From Zymoseptoria tritici IPO323 (taxonomy: Eukaryota; Ascomycota; Dothideomycetes; Mycosphaerellales; Mycosphaerellaceae): a stretch of 64,000 nucleotides of DNA. Location: assembly GCF_000219625.1 (NCBI RefSeq), contig NC_018208.1, forward strand, positions 992,001 to 1,056,000. The letters run 5' to 3'. The notes under the pieces are model-generated. The model did no database searches. It worked only from the letters and a program-made list of their open reading frames with translations, and was not told the DNA's origin. Shown here piece after piece: positions 1 through 10,814 of the stretch; position 1 is the stretch's first letter; each line of letters opens with the position of its first letter. Made by a program: the position numbers and the translations under genes.

Positions 1-473
1 TGCTTCGAGGGCCGAATGCGTATGCTCCAGTCTGATCCATTGAAATCGTCTTGAAATGCCGCAAGCATGTTTTCGCGAGGATCGAGGCTTGCGAGTCTGC
101 CGTCTGATGTGGTATTGGACGCATCTTGCACTGCACTCTCGGGGCAGGTTGCCATCATAACCCTGTTCTATCGTCCAAGAATGGTGGCCTGGCCAGGTCG
201 AGACGCTGATCGATCATTCCAGATATCGGCGGGAGACTATGTGCGCGGGTATGCCAGATTACTTAGCAAAACTCGCTGCTCCTCGGATGTCGTATATCGT
301 ATGATGTGCTGTTCTGCCGTCGAAGTCTTGCTGCCACTCGACTTTGCTCTTTCCTCTCGATGCCATCGTTGTAGTCGCAATGTGCTGTATCCCGTGCCAT
401 GCCATGCATTCATATCCTCATACAATCATCAAGTTGTACCATCATGTCCTCGCATTCAATCCTCTCTCACCAC
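1..473. other. Intergenic, no gene seen
   Basis: No reading frame here resembles a known family. The last 100 bases are strongly C-rich on the + strand and lie just past the stop of the minus-strand gene that follows, so they are probably its 3' untranslated region. The edge of the window may cut a neighbouring gene that I cannot see. Confidence 0.5.
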
Positions 474-1040
474 TCACTCCCCCCTCCCCCCACCCTCCCG
501 ATAAACCTCCACCCCAAAGATCCTCCCCACAAACCAACTATGTCCCGCCACACTAATCGGCCCACCCCTCCAAAGCGGCAACACCTGCTCCCTCCCCTTC
601 CTCCTCCTCTCCACCTCCCCAAGCAACCTCCCCTCCTGAAAAGCCAGCACATCCCCTCCCTTAACCCGTCCAGTCTTCACATCCGCCGCCAACGCCCACA
701 CCCCCAACGCATCCAGTCCCGCCATAAACCCCTTCTCCCGTCTCACCACCTCCATGATTTCCGCGCGAGTATACTCTTTCTTCTCATCGACTTCCACGCC
801 GTGGAGAGGGGTGGTATGCCATTTCACGGACGGGACGTGGATGTTCAGGCTGAAGAAGGTGGTGTTTTTGAGGTAGAGGTGGCGACCGAGGGCGACGGCG
901 AGGGCGACGGGGAAGTCTAGGCCGAGTGAGAGGTTTCCGCGGAGGGAGTCTTGGAGGCGGATGGTTTGGGAGTCGTGCGGGTTGCGGTTGGAGTAGAAGG
1001 AGAGGAGGCGGTGGAATGGTGGGGTCGAGGATGAGGACAT
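474..1040 (-). CDS. Conserved-looking small protein of unknown function
   Basis: An uninterrupted frame of 188 codons from an ATG at 1040. An in-frame upstream extension begins at 1151, but the methionine at 1040 (MSSSSTPPFHRLL) is the more natural start because the extension is low-quality leader-like sequence. The middle part has the look of a folded protein (a hydrophobic stretch LGLDFPVALAVALGRHLYLK near residues 38-57, then a charged helical stretch with RAEIMEVVRREKGF near residue 90). There is no signal peptide and no clear membrane span. I do not recognise the family. It could be a cytosolic or mitochondrial protein. An intron near the 5' end cannot be excluded. Confidence 0.5.
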   Translation of the reverse strand: MSSSSTPPFHRLLSFYSNRNPHDSQTIRLQDSLRGNLSLGLDFPVALAVALGRHLYLKNTTFFSLNIHVPSVKWHTTPLHGVEVDEKKEYTRAEIMEVVRREKGFMAGLDALGVWALAADVKTGRVKGGDVLAFQEGRLLGEVERRRKGREQVLPLWRGGPISVAGHSWFVGRIFGVEVYREGGGRGE

Positions 1041-1570
1041 CTTGTGCTGTGTTTTGGTGAGGGAGTTGACACTCTTGCTGCGATTGAGGGGTTGACGAAG
1101 GAGATGTAGCACTGAGGACAGCTTCCGGCGAGTCCAATGTGAATGCACCAACTACTTCCGTACTGTCATGACCTCACCAACAAATATGTATGGGTCCGAG
1201 CGCCAAGCGCGTGAAGCTCCAGCTGTCGACGCGCTCTGTCTCACCACTCAACATCCTACATCCTGTACTTGCAGGAGACATGATCCTCACTGTAGACCTT
1301 GAGGTCACGAACAGGTGAGCAGGTAAATCGAGTCGAAGCTTAAGGCAAATGACATTCAGTATGCAAATCTACTTCTGCTATTCATTGCGCTTCCTCCATT
1401 ATCTCGCATCTCGCATTTCATCATCTCTTCGATGAAACAAATCCCACATCTGCTTTTCGTAATCATACATCAGATAATCATGCAAGAACAAATTCGCATA
1501 GCCAAAACATGCGAAGCTTGAGCATCAACACCTCCATGCTCTTTTGAAGATCGTTCCGAGGAGATCACCT
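1041..1570. other. Intergenic
   Basis: It lies between the start of the minus-strand unknown gene and the stop of the minus-strand GPI-protein gene, so it holds the promoter of the former and the 3' end of the latter. I see no RNA gene or repeat. Confidence 0.5.
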
Positions 1571-2636
1571 CTAGACGAGGAGGACTGCGGAACCAACGGC
1601 GATGACCAAGCAGACCATCATGCGCTCGATGTCGTGAGCAGCCGCGCCACCAGTGAATGGAACAAAGGTCTCGGATGGCGAGCCCAGAGTCGGAGTGGCA
1701 AGAGTGCCGTTGGTGCTTGGTGTCATGTAGCCGGTGCCAGAAGCGGTGACGCCGCCCGCTTCGTTGGAAGAGACGGAAGTGACCTGAGCTGGTGGGCCGT
1801 AGGCTGGTGGGGCTGGCGGCATGCTGCTAGCGCTCGACGAAGCCTCGGTGGCGTTCTGCAAAGTGTCAGTGAATGTCCTGAGTGTGATCATGTTTCTCCA
1901 ACCTTACCGCAATAGAGCTGCCGGCCACCGAAGAGAGGCCGCTGCTGAGAGTCTCGCCTGGGACAGTGACGGTGGATTGGCGGGTGATTGTGGAGTGAAG
2001 GGTCGACTGGATGGTGCTGTCGCCGCTGGACTGAGCCGGGACACCTGGTGGGGCAGGCGAGCTGCTGACTGGGCTACCGGACGAGCCGCTCATGGTGGAG
2101 GCGTATGACGAAGCGGCGCCGCTGGAGGTGATGCCAGTCGAAGCTGCGGGACCGCTCGAGGCAGGAGCAGTGGAGGCTGCGGGACCGCTCGAGGCTGGAG
2201 CAGTCTGGACGGCGGAGGTCTCAGAGTCGAAGCTGTAGGCGGTGCTGGTGACGGTTGTAGTGGAGAGCGGGGCGGAGCCGGTGCCTGGAGTGCCGCTGGT
2301 GGTGACCGACGTGACGGTGAGCGGGCAAATGGTGGTGGACACTGGAACGACCGAGGTGACGACCGAGACGAGGTTGGTGCTGCTACCCACGGGGCAGTCG
2401 GTGACGGAGGAGTCGCAGGCCCAGACGGTGACCTTGCTGGTGCTGTAGACGGTCGAGGTGGACACGCCGGCGAGGTGCTGGACGATGACGAGCGCGTTCT
2501 CTGTGGAGGAGTGGTCAGTGATGGGAGTGAAATGGAAGAGATGAGTGCGCTTACCAGGCTCGCGTCCTTGAACGGCGGCGCTGGCGAAGGTGGTGAGACC
2601 GATCGCGGCGGCGGTGATGAGGTTGGTGAACTGCAT
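1571..2636 (-). CDS. Ser/Thr-rich secreted protein, probably GPI-anchored cell wall protein
   Basis: Three exons, complement of join(1571..1855, 1908..2500, 2555..2636), give 319 residues. The introns are 54 and 52 bp with donors GTAAGC and GTAAGG. The protein starts MQFTNLITAAAIGLTTFASA, a clear signal peptide. It continues into a domain with paired cysteines (VWACDSSVTDCPVG) and the VTSVVPVSTTICPLT pattern common in fungal wall proteins, then a long Ser/Thr/Pro/Ala-rich region with a tandem APASSGPAAST repeat near the middle. The C terminus is hydrophobic (MMVCLVIAVGSAVLLV) after a small-residue GGAAA stretch, as expected for GPI attachment. Role: cell surface or wall structural mannoprotein (inferred). 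No enzymatic domain is visible. The introns rest on splice motifs and a preserved frame. Confidence 0.75.
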
Positions 2637-3628
2637 CTTGTCGGTTGTGACGGTGCGAGCTGGTGGTGATATTGGAATGAGTGTGCTGGTGGATGCAAGA
2701 GGCGATGCAGGTGCGTGATGGAAAGGTGAGCGAGCGTGTGTGTGGAAGATGAAGTCGGGTGGTGGTGGAGGAAGAGGAAGAAGAAAATTTGTTGAGGGTT
2801 GTTGACGCTTTTGTGTTGATGAAACGCGGGCAAGAACCAAACGCGCTCCGGTGACGACGATCGAGCAAACGCAGACCGGATGTCGGCTGGCCACTCGGGA
2901 AGCCGCAGACAATACGGATAATCGGGCCAAACAGCTTATTCACGCAGACAGGTGAATCGAGAGGTATGGTGACAAGGCAACTTTGACAATGTGTACAGAT
3001 CTCGAACCGAGACCCCTTTAAATGGAATGTCGCCATGGCACATGTTGATGGAAGTCCGGGAATGAGAACAATGATGGGTGCGAAAGCTTTGCATTACATT
3101 GACCACGATCCGTCAGAGAGTGAGGACACATTGCAGTGAAGACAAGATGGTGGACTACTCCAAATCTGCTGGCTTTGCATGTGAAGAAAGAAATGGCTGC
3201 GGTGGAGGTCAAATACGCTTGCCAGTCACTGCTATCTCTTGTACGACCACTCTTGCTAAGGTCGAGCATCTCGCCTACAGCAGTATCTGGCTTTCACTTT
3301 GGACTTCCCTTCTGCTGGTGGGCGCAGCTCGACTTCTTGCCAGCCAGAAGGTCGACTTTCCTTCCATTTGGTCAACACCTTCCACCATCCGAGCTGATCT
3401 GGATCTGCTCCTTCTCTACTATCATGGCAGGAGCTCGCTGCTGGGCAACGGGCTGTGCTGGCTCCTCGCATTCAAAAGACTTCTCTTTTCCTTTCTCTTC
3501 CTTTCTTCTTCTTCTTCCTCTCACACACATTTTCAAGGCTTCAACTCACCGCACCGCTTCCACCACGCATTTTCAGCACACAGCTTTATCGTATTGATAC
3601 ACAGCAGCACCACCCCAACCCAGCAACC
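2637..3628. other. Divergent promoter region
   Basis: This is a 992-bp gap between the GPI-protein gene (leftward) and the modular secreted-protein gene (rightward), so it should carry both promoters. A strongly CT-rich tract at about 3475-3530 precedes the rightward gene by about 100 bp. Such tracts are typical of transcription start regions in filamentous fungi. No other element is recognisable. Confidence 0.5.
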
Positions 3629-5559
3629 ATGAAGACATTCACCGTCAACGCTGCCAGTGCCCTTGCATTCGGCCTTCTCGGTTCGTTCCAACATTCATGG
3701 CTCTCCTCATGACTTTTTGCTGACAGCATTCCCAGTCAACGCCCAGGTTCCCACCGAGATCGAGCCCATCGAGCGTGTGCCCACCGGGAAAGAGTGCGAC
3801 GACGCCGCCAGATGGCTCGGCGAGCACGGCGTCCACGAGCACATCAAAGAGAAGAAGACCAGGGAGCACGGCACGACCTACGTCAAGTGCCTCGACCATG
3901 GAGTCAACTTCAGTCAGTCCACTCGATCCTTTCCAGCTTCATGGAACATCTGGCTAACATCTCACAGCTGCTGCTGTCGTCAGCACTCTCATGCACGAGC
4001 ACCCTGATTTCCTCAGGAAGCTCAACGACAACTTCGGAATCCACCCCACCGAGTCCCTGGAAGCCCGCTCCGACAAGCCCGTCAACGCCCAGGACCCCAT
4101 CGAGCGTGTGCCCACCGAGAAACAGTGCGACGACGCCGTCAAGTACCTCAACGACGAGGGTCACCACGAGCACATTCACACGGACGAGATCAGGGAGCAC
4201 TGGGCGACGTTCGACAGCTGCCGCGAGAACGAGGTCCACGTTGGTCAGTCATCTCCATTTCCTCCAGCTTCATCGGACATCTGACTGACATCTCACAGAC
4301 CCTGCTCGCCTCGCGACCTTCTACGACAAGTTCGGTCACCCACCCGTCGGCGTCCACCCCACCGAGTCTCTGGAAGCCCGCTCCGACAAGCCCGTCAAGT
4401 GCAAGGAGTGCAAGACCATGTTCGACTCCGACAGCGAGGTCCAGCACCGCGACTTTGCAGACTGTGCTCTCATGATCCAGCGCGGCAACTGCCCCAAGGA
4501 GTTCCCAGACGGCCTCTTCGGCATTCCAAGCTTCGAGGACCTCACCGGCCATCAGAGTTCGTCACCTCTTCCCACTTTGCACACTTGCTCCACATCAACA
4601 GCGCTGACCTTTGCACAGAGCGTGGTGAATACCCAACGACCGCCGTCGAGCCTCACCCGACCTACCCGTCCGAGCCCATCAAGCCATACGGCATGCCACC
4701 CAAGGTCTACAGCACCGTCGAGCAGCCCAAGACGTACATCAAGACCCATCCACCAGTCACCGTGACTTCGACCCTCACGTCTCCACCGCAGATCGAGACC
4801 ACCACCTGCTACGAGACGGTCACCGAGACACCCAAGGCATACACCGAGCTCAAGACGTTGACGGAGACATGCACCGAGACTTCCACTCTTGAGAAGTACC
4901 TCACCGCCACTGAGATGAAGTCATACCCAGTGACCGTCCCGACCACCATCACCGCCACGGAGACTTTCACCAAGGTGCCCGAGTGCCCAACCATCACGAC
5001 CAGCTGCACGCACTGGACTGTCAGCGAGACCCACCCAGCCTACCCGGAGACCCACCCAGCTTACCCAGTCAACACTCCTCCAACTCATCCTGGCTACGCT
5101 GTCACCACCAAGGAGTCCTCCCACCCTGGCTACGCTGTCTCCACTGAGGAGTCCTCCAAGCCCGGTCACCCTGTCTCTACCGAGGAGGCTTCCAAGCCTG
5201 GCTACGCTGCCACCACCCAGGAGTCCTCTCAGCCTGGCTACCACGTCACCTACTCGATGCCAACTCAGACCGAGAAGAAGGATTACCCAGCCACCACTCC
5301 TGTCGCCAAGGCCTCCACCACCGAGCAGGCCTCTTACCCAGTCACCTCACCCGCCAAGCCAGTCTACCCTGTCGCCAACAATGGTACCGCCTCGATGCCA
5401 TACTACAAGCCTTCCGTCTCAGGCTCCAAGACTGAGGTGACCTCCAAGTACAACTACCCAACCGAGTCGGTCATCGCCACTGGTGACAGCAGCAAGGTGT
5501 CGATGGGTATGGGGCTTGCCCTTGGCATGGTGATGGCGGCCATGTTTGTCTGCGCTTGA
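3629..5559 (+). CDS. Modular secreted protein with duplicated exon modules, probable GPI anchor
   Basis: Five exons, join(3629..3680, 3727..3912, 3968..4243, 4299..4556, 4619..5559), give 570 residues. A signal peptide (MKTFTVNAASALAFGLLAFP) is followed by two related modules. The first runs from about residue 30 (PIERVPTGKECDDAARWL...HEHI). The second, near residue 115, repeats PIERVPTEKQCDDAVKYL...HEHI, with the linker HPTESLEARSDKPV occurring twice. A third cysteine segment (CKECKTMF...ADCALMIQRGNCP) follows. The C-terminal half is Thr/Pro/Tyr-rich with repeats of the form HPGYAVTTKESS and ends in a short hydrophobic tail (GMGLALGMVMAAMFVCA) fitting a GPI signal. Introns 2 and 3 are both 55 bp and nearly the same sequence, so exon and intron were duplicated together. 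Function unknown; a wall-anchored or effector-like surface protein is the best guess. Donors of introns 1 and 4 (GTTCGT) are weak, so those boundaries are less sure. Confidence 0.7.
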
Positions 5560-5999
5560 TCGGATTGAAGGATGAGAGGAGGATCGAGGAGGTTCTGTTT
5601 GAAAAGTCGCTCCTTCAGAGTACTGTACAGTCTTGTTCGTTTGGAAGTCTAGATCAATAGTAATAACACACTCTTTTGTATCTTGATCATGTCTTCTTCC
5701 ACCCTTCAGATCCTCTCCTCTTCTTCGACAGTCAGTCTGCCTGATGCTCCTGTCTTCAATCGAGGTGTCGTTGTTGGTGCTGCGTTTGAGGTGAGGTCTA
5801 GGATGGTCGGTGGTCGGCATGGAAAGCTCGGACCAACATCCGCGTCCGCCGTGGTGCATCGTCACTTCACAGCTGTCCTTTCATGTGAGAACGATCCACA
5901 AACAGCAAACAACACACCACTTCCGGACCTCTTGACTGATGGTCATGGACACGACTTCAATACCACGTTGACTCAATCATACCCACCAGCATCACCACA
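5560..5999. other. Intergenic
   Basis: A 440-bp gap holding the 3' end of the modular secreted-protein gene and the promoter and leader of hrd1. No further gene is seen. Confidence 0.5.
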
Positions 6000-8576
6000 A
6001 TGCGCCTCGCATACTACGCCGGCGCCTCAACGGCAGCCGCGGCGGCCTGCCTGTTGAAGGCCTTCCACGAGCGACCCAACTTCTACAGCGCGACCGTCTA
6101 CCTCTCCCAATCGAACGCATGTCTCCTCATCCTCACGAATCTCCTCCTTATCCTCGCCTGCAGTTTCATGTTCGCGCTTCAACGACTTCTCTACGGACCA
6201 CTCCGACCGATCGAGATCGAGCAGCTCTCCGAGAAAGCATGGTACGCCGTCCTGGACACACTACTGGCGATGCCGAGTTTTCGAGAAGATGTAGGAGGAT
6301 GGCTGTTGACGATGTTTGTGCTGTTAATGGCTGGCAAGGTTTGGGGATGGATTGGAGAGGGACGGGTGGATGTCCTGGAACAACAACCTCCGGCAAACCC
6401 GCGATTGTTCCATGCGAGGCTGGCGACGAGTCTGATTGTCAGCGTCATTTTCGACTTTTACATGCTGAGTTACTGCATTGAGGCGGTTATTGCGGATCCG
6501 AGACCGGGCATGATGGTCATCTTTACGTTTGAGTTCTCGATCTTGACCATCTTCTCGCTGTTCACGCTTTGCAGATATGGGCTGAGCTTGTATGAGGCTG
6601 GAGTGATCAAGAAGCAGACAGTCGTTGCGATTGAGGAGCGGAAGACTGAGATCAGGGCTGAAAGAGCTGCGGCGAGGCAGAATGAGACGGAGGAAGGGAG
6701 ACCAACACCGGCATCACCACCGAATGAAGAGCCGATTGAGGTGGACGAGGCTGAGGTTGATGTGCCGGGCTGGGAGGACAAGGGACGATATCTGTTCATG
6801 CTGGAGGTGTTGACGGACTTCATCAAGCTGGTGATATACCTGGCCTTCTTCACGGTCAGCGTCACCTTCAACGGCCTCCCGATGCACATCATGCGAGACG
6901 TGTACATGACTTTTGCTTCATTCAGCAAGCGTGTGGCAGACTACATTGCATACAAAAAGGCGACGAGCGACATGAACACGAGATACCCAGACGCCACGAC
7001 AGAGGAGATCCGAGGCGACTCATGTATTGTTTGTCGAGAGAACATGGTCGCGTGGGTGCAGCCGACTCCGCAAGCAGAAGCCCAGCCTGCGGGCGAACAG
7101 CCACCTGCTGCTCCAGCGCCATCACAACGAAGAGATGAGGGATTGAGGGCGAAGAAGCTGCCTTGCGGACACATTCTCCATTTACGATGCCTCAAAGCAT
7201 GGCTCGAGCGACAGCAGGTCTGTCCAACATGTCGAAGACCAGTCGTCACCGCCATCACGCCAGAAGTCGCCGCAGCTGCGGCCGGCAATAACGGTGGAGC
7301 TCAGCCAGGACAGCCCGGGCAACCAGGGCAACCAGCAGCACCACGTCGAGGTCGAGCGAGAATATTCAACTTTGGACCTCTTCGTGTCGGCCTCCTCAAC
7401 GGCCCGAATGAGCAAATGCGGAACATCCTCAACCAGATCCAAAACCCAGACGGCGCTGCAAATCAAAACAACGCTCAGGCTGGCGCGAATGCACAAGCAC
7501 CCAATGCCAACGTGCAAGCTGGTGCGGCGGGAGCGACACCAAACTTCGTGCCTCGCGCGGCGACCAGGGTACAAGTGCCTCTGAACATCCAGCTGATGCA
7601 GTTGGAGCAGCGCATCATGCAGGAAGCATACAACCTCAACCTCGAACAACAACAGCTCGCCAATCTCCGCTACATGGAAGGTGAACTGTCACGTCTGCGA
7701 GCTCAGGTTATTCCTGATCAACCCATCAATGGAATCTCGGCTGGTCAGCGACAGGCGAACAGATTGACTGCGATGACGGGAATACCGTTCCAACACCAAG
7801 TATTCACTCCTTCACCGCCAGTGCCGCCAGTGACATTGAGCGGGAATGCGGCTGAGACGGTTCAAGATGGCCATGAGAGTTTGCCAGAGGGTATGGTGCT
7901 ACCTGCTGGATGGTCGGTCATGCCGCTGCGGCGGCTGGGTGGTGACCTTCCTACTTCTGACAGCACGGCGGCGACAGTGGACTCGCAGTCTGGGCATCCC
8001 TCATCATCGACAGCCCGTCCTGGGGTGCCTGCCAGTGCGCTGCCGACTTTACCCAGCTTCACGGCAGACGCCGCCATTCCTTCTCTTCCTGCGACCCACA
8101 CTACTCAAGCACCACCATCGGCAGATGCTGGCATGCCCACAGACGAGCGTGGTTCACCGCTATTCGTACCTACGCCTGCGGTTGCTACCACTTCACAATC
8201 ACCTGCGACTACGACTCCTCTCGATTCGACCGCGTCCGCCGCTCCTACAGCAGTAACGCCTTCAGAGCCAGTATCATCACTTCCATCTTCATCGCTCCCA
8301 TCATCGTCACTGCCGTCAACATCACAACCACCCACATCACAACTACCCACATCACAACCGCCAGCTCACGACTCCCAAGCCCCATCACCATGGGTACCTG
8401 GTTCTGGAGCTTGGTCTTTCGAAGGTCCGCCTGATACCAATGGACAAGCGGTACCTGCTACGAACTCGGCGGAAACACAGCAGAGTTCAAGTGAGGAGCA
8501 GGGCACGAGCATGGATAAAGGCAAGGGCAAGGCGAGAGCTGTGGAGCTGGAAGAGGTGCCTGAACCGGAGGCTTAG
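6000..8576 (+). CDS. hrd1: Hrd1-type ER-membrane RING ubiquitin ligase
   Basis: A single exon of 858 residues. This is the E3 of ER-associated degradation: it sits in the ER membrane, forms the retrotranslocation channel with its Hrd3/Der1 partners and ubiquitinates misfolded proteins. The N-terminal 300 residues contain several hydrophobic spans (for example near 36-60, 98-116, 141-160, 168-192 and 268-292). A RING-H2 finger follows at 342-412: CIVC, then a spacer of about 40 Ala/Pro/Gln-rich residues, then [14 protein letters not shown] and CPTC. The rest is a long Gln/Ala/Pro/Ser-rich cytosolic tail with a short predicted helix ([20 protein letters not shown]) near residue 535. The tail is longer than in yeast Hrd1 (551 residues), as usual in filamentous fungi. 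The start matches the conserved MRLAYYAG N terminus. Identity is secure. Confidence 0.93.
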   Translation: MRLAYYAGASTAAAAACLLKAFHERPNFYSATVYLSQSNACLLILTNLLLILACSFMFALQRLLYGPLRPIEIEQLSEKAWYAVLDTLLAMPSFREDVGGWLLTMFVLLMAGKVWGWIGEGRVDVLEQQPPANPRLFHARLATSLIVSVIFDFYMLSYCIEAVIADPRPGMMVIFTFEFSILTIFSLFTLCRYGLSLYEAGVIKKQTVVAIEERKTEIRAERAAARQNETEEGRPTPASPPNEEPIEVDEAEVDVPGWEDKGRYLFMLEVLTDFIKLVIYLAFFTVSVTFNGLPMHIMRDVYMTFASFSKRVADYIAYKKATSDMNTRYPDATTEEIRGDSCIVCRENMVAWVQPTPQAEAQPAGEQPPAAPAPSQRRDEGLRAKKLPCGHILHLRCLKAWLERQQVCPTCRRPVVTAITPEVAAAAAGNNGGAQPGQPGQPGQPAAPRRGRARIFNFGPLRVGLLNGPNEQMRNILNQIQNPDGAANQNNAQAGANAQAPNANVQAGAAGATPNFVPRAATRVQVPLNIQLMQLEQRIMQEAYNLNLEQQQLANLRYMEGELSRLRAQVIPDQPINGISAGQRQANRLTAMTGIPFQHQVFTPSPPVPPVTLSGNAAETVQDGHESLPEGMVLPAGWSVMPLRRLGGDLPTSDSTAATVDSQSGHPSSSTARPGVPASALPTLPSFTADAAIPSLPATHTTQAPPSADAGMPTDERGSPLFVPTPAVATTSQSPATTTPLDSTASAAPTAVTPSEPVSSLPSSSLPSSSLPSTSQPPTSQLPTSQPPAHDSQAPSPWVPGSGAWSFEGPPDTNGQAVPATNSAETQQSSSEEQGTSMDKGKGKARAVELEEVPEPEA

Positions 8577-8905
8577 GGTTGTATAGATGGGATTACGATG
8601 AGTAGGTTACTTTGCGTGTATTGAAAGCGAGCGTTTGTTATGATGGGGTTATTCACTTCAATGTTGTTGCTCTGTTGGTGGCTGGCTAGCGCGATGAGGA
8701 GTCGCCGAAATTGGTAAGGCGCACTGTCGCCCGCTCCTACTACTTCACTCCACCCGAGCTCGAGCTTGCTTCATCAATTTCCATCAAAACATTACACTCA
8801 CTCTCACGCTGCCAGATCTTCACACACACCGACGCGGATCAATCTTCATCGGCGATCACAGGCACCTCTACCGACCGTCACAACTCATCCACATCTTCAA
8901 GAAGA
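8577..8905. other. Intergenic
   Basis: A 329-bp gap. An open frame continues upstream of the next gene's ATG, but without an ATG; I treat it as leader sequence. Confidence 0.4.
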
Positions 8906-9742
8906 ATGGCAAAAACACGCAGCAAGGGCGCGAAACGCACAACGACGAAAGCACTACCACCACCAGAATCCTCCCCTCCACCTGCACCCGCTGCTGAAGA
9001 ACCAGAGACCGTCGGCTTCCTGAGCTTGCCACCAGAGATTCGCAACATGGTGTATCGAATGGTCCTCTGCCACGACGAAACCATCATCTTCTACAAAGGC
9101 GGCTATGGCTTTCACCCCGCGGGACGCGCTCACAGCGGTCCATACGGCAACAAACCTCTCGGCGCCAAAGTCCTGCTGCCACGTCTCCTCTACACCAACA
9201 GCGCGATTCATCACGAAGCCGCAACGATTCTGTATGGCGAGAATAAATTCGTCGTTGCGATGTCCGAGGCCGTGACGGAGGACCTGCACTTTTTCAACCG
9301 TATCGGAGATTGCATCAAGCTCATCCGTCACCTCACGCTGTTCCGTGGAAGCCCGGTGAAAGCACAGACTCGGAATGAGGTGTTTGACAAGGTCGGGGAG
9401 ATGGCGAAACTCGAGAGTTTGACTTGGTGTCATGATTTGAAGATCAAGGAAGCTGCGGCGGTCAAGTTGCTTCTGCCGTGTGTGAGGGCTGTGCAGAGGA
9501 GACTTGATGAGGCGGCTCGAGGTGGTGAACGCCGCAGTGCTGTGGAGGTGCTTCATTTCGCTCAGTGTACTGGCAAGGAAGTTCCATTCTCCAGGCCAAA
9601 GCATGTCGCTTGGGGCTGGGATGAGGATCTTGAGGAGGCGATAAAGGCTTCGGTGAAGGACCAAGGGAGAGTCGAGAAGGATCCTGCCGAGGATTGGGGC
9701 AATGCGGTCAAGGCGGAGTTGCAGAGACTGTTGGACGACTAA
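8906..9742 (+). CDS. 2EXR / F-box-like fungal protein
   Basis: A single exon of 278 residues starting MAKTRSKGAKRTTTK, a basic, probably nuclear-targeting N terminus. At about residues 37-55 it has FLSLPPEIRNMVYRMVL, the signature of the 2EXR or F-box-like domain found in large families of Dothideomycete and Sordariomycete proteins. Downstream comes the usual LLYTNSAIHHEAATILYGENKF element. The first ATG in the frame was chosen because the upstream extension begins only at a TTG codon. Such proteins are thought to be adaptors or remnants of F-box substrate receptors, but their targets are unknown. Nothing in the neighbourhood suggests a specific role. Confidence 0.8.
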   Translation: MAKTRSKGAKRTTTKALPPPESSPPPAPAAEEPETVGFLSLPPEIRNMVYRMVLCHDETIIFYKGGYGFHPAGRAHSGPYGNKPLGAKVLLPRLLYTNSAIHHEAATILYGENKFVVAMSEAVTEDLHFFNRIGDCIKLIRHLTLFRGSPVKAQTRNEVFDKVGEMAKLESLTWCHDLKIKEAAAVKLLLPCVRAVQRRLDEAARGGERRSAVEVLHFAQCTGKEVPFSRPKHVAWGWDEDLEEAIKASVKDQGRVEKDPAEDWGNAVKAELQRLLDD

Positions 9743-10814
9743 GCCGAGGAAGAGGCGGAAGACGAGACGTACGAATGAGAGTGTCAGGACACGAGGAGCC
9801 AGAGGTCGTCTTTTGCCTTGCTCAATGCAGTCGCCATGTCGATGCCGTCGTACTACGGACGTACGGTCTGCAAGAAGAGTCGGTTTTAATCAACGAGAGA
9901 TGCTGTTGTCACTGATGAGCAAGACCCAAAATGCATGGAATAGCGATGGATAAAAACAGCGGATGAACGGAGCAGATTAGGAGGTGTGACTACCAGGACT
10001 TCACTTTCGAGAGTTCGATTCCGTATATGATCACAACGCTTGTCTTGCGTACCTTATGTTCACTTGGTCATCCTCGTTCTGTCGCGTCGCGTCGCATCGA
10101 AACGCAGCACCGCGGAATCGCTCATCGTCACGTGCGCTTTGCCAAGCATTTCAGGAGCTCCTTCTCCACCAAAAGCTGAGACACTCGGACAGCTTGTGCG
10201 TCCTTGTTTGCCAACACGTCGCCAACTTTCGTGTCAGCGACATCCTCGACCTCTTCCATCATCCACTCGATATACCACTCCTCCTACGCTCGACCAGCTC
10301 GTCGTGAAGGCAAGTAACGCACCGAACAGCAGGCAAGAAAGAGCTCGGAAATTTTGACGGATTGTCACTGCCCTTCATCGAGCTCCTCTTCACTACCACC
10401 TACCGCAAACACCTCCTTCATCAACACGCTTCGCGCGCATCCTCCACCTCTCCGATCCTTCACTCGACAACCAACACCTCCAAATCCGAACATTTGCTTC
10501 AAGACTTCACTGTCCTTCCATCACACCCGATCACTGCTGCAGTCCTTCCAACTGCTTCCCAGCGTCCACTCCAGCACTGCATCTACCTCTCGGACTATCT
10601 CGCAGCACAGCACGCTCCTTGAAACGCTTCACAACTCCATCAAGCTCAGCATCTCTCCGCCTACACTTCCTCCGATCCTTCCGATTTTCTTCCAGCACCA
10701 ACTCCTACACCTGCACCAAGTGTACGTAGGAACAGACAGACAACCAAGCAATTAAAAAGAACCCCCGTTTCGGATACACATACTCTTCCTACACTCATCG
10801 TGACTTCCTTCACA
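9743..10814. other. Long promoter and leader of the KH-protein gene
   Basis: A 1072-bp gap. The last 450 bases (about 10360-10810) are strongly pyrimidine-rich with many CCTCC and TTC runs and lead directly to the start codon, which suggests a long 5' untranslated region. No tRNA or other structured RNA could be supported. Confidence 0.5.

Noticed and set aside
10005..10025. A GAGTTCGATTCC motif resembling a tRNA T-arm
   Set aside because: No A box or cloverleaf can be drawn upstream.
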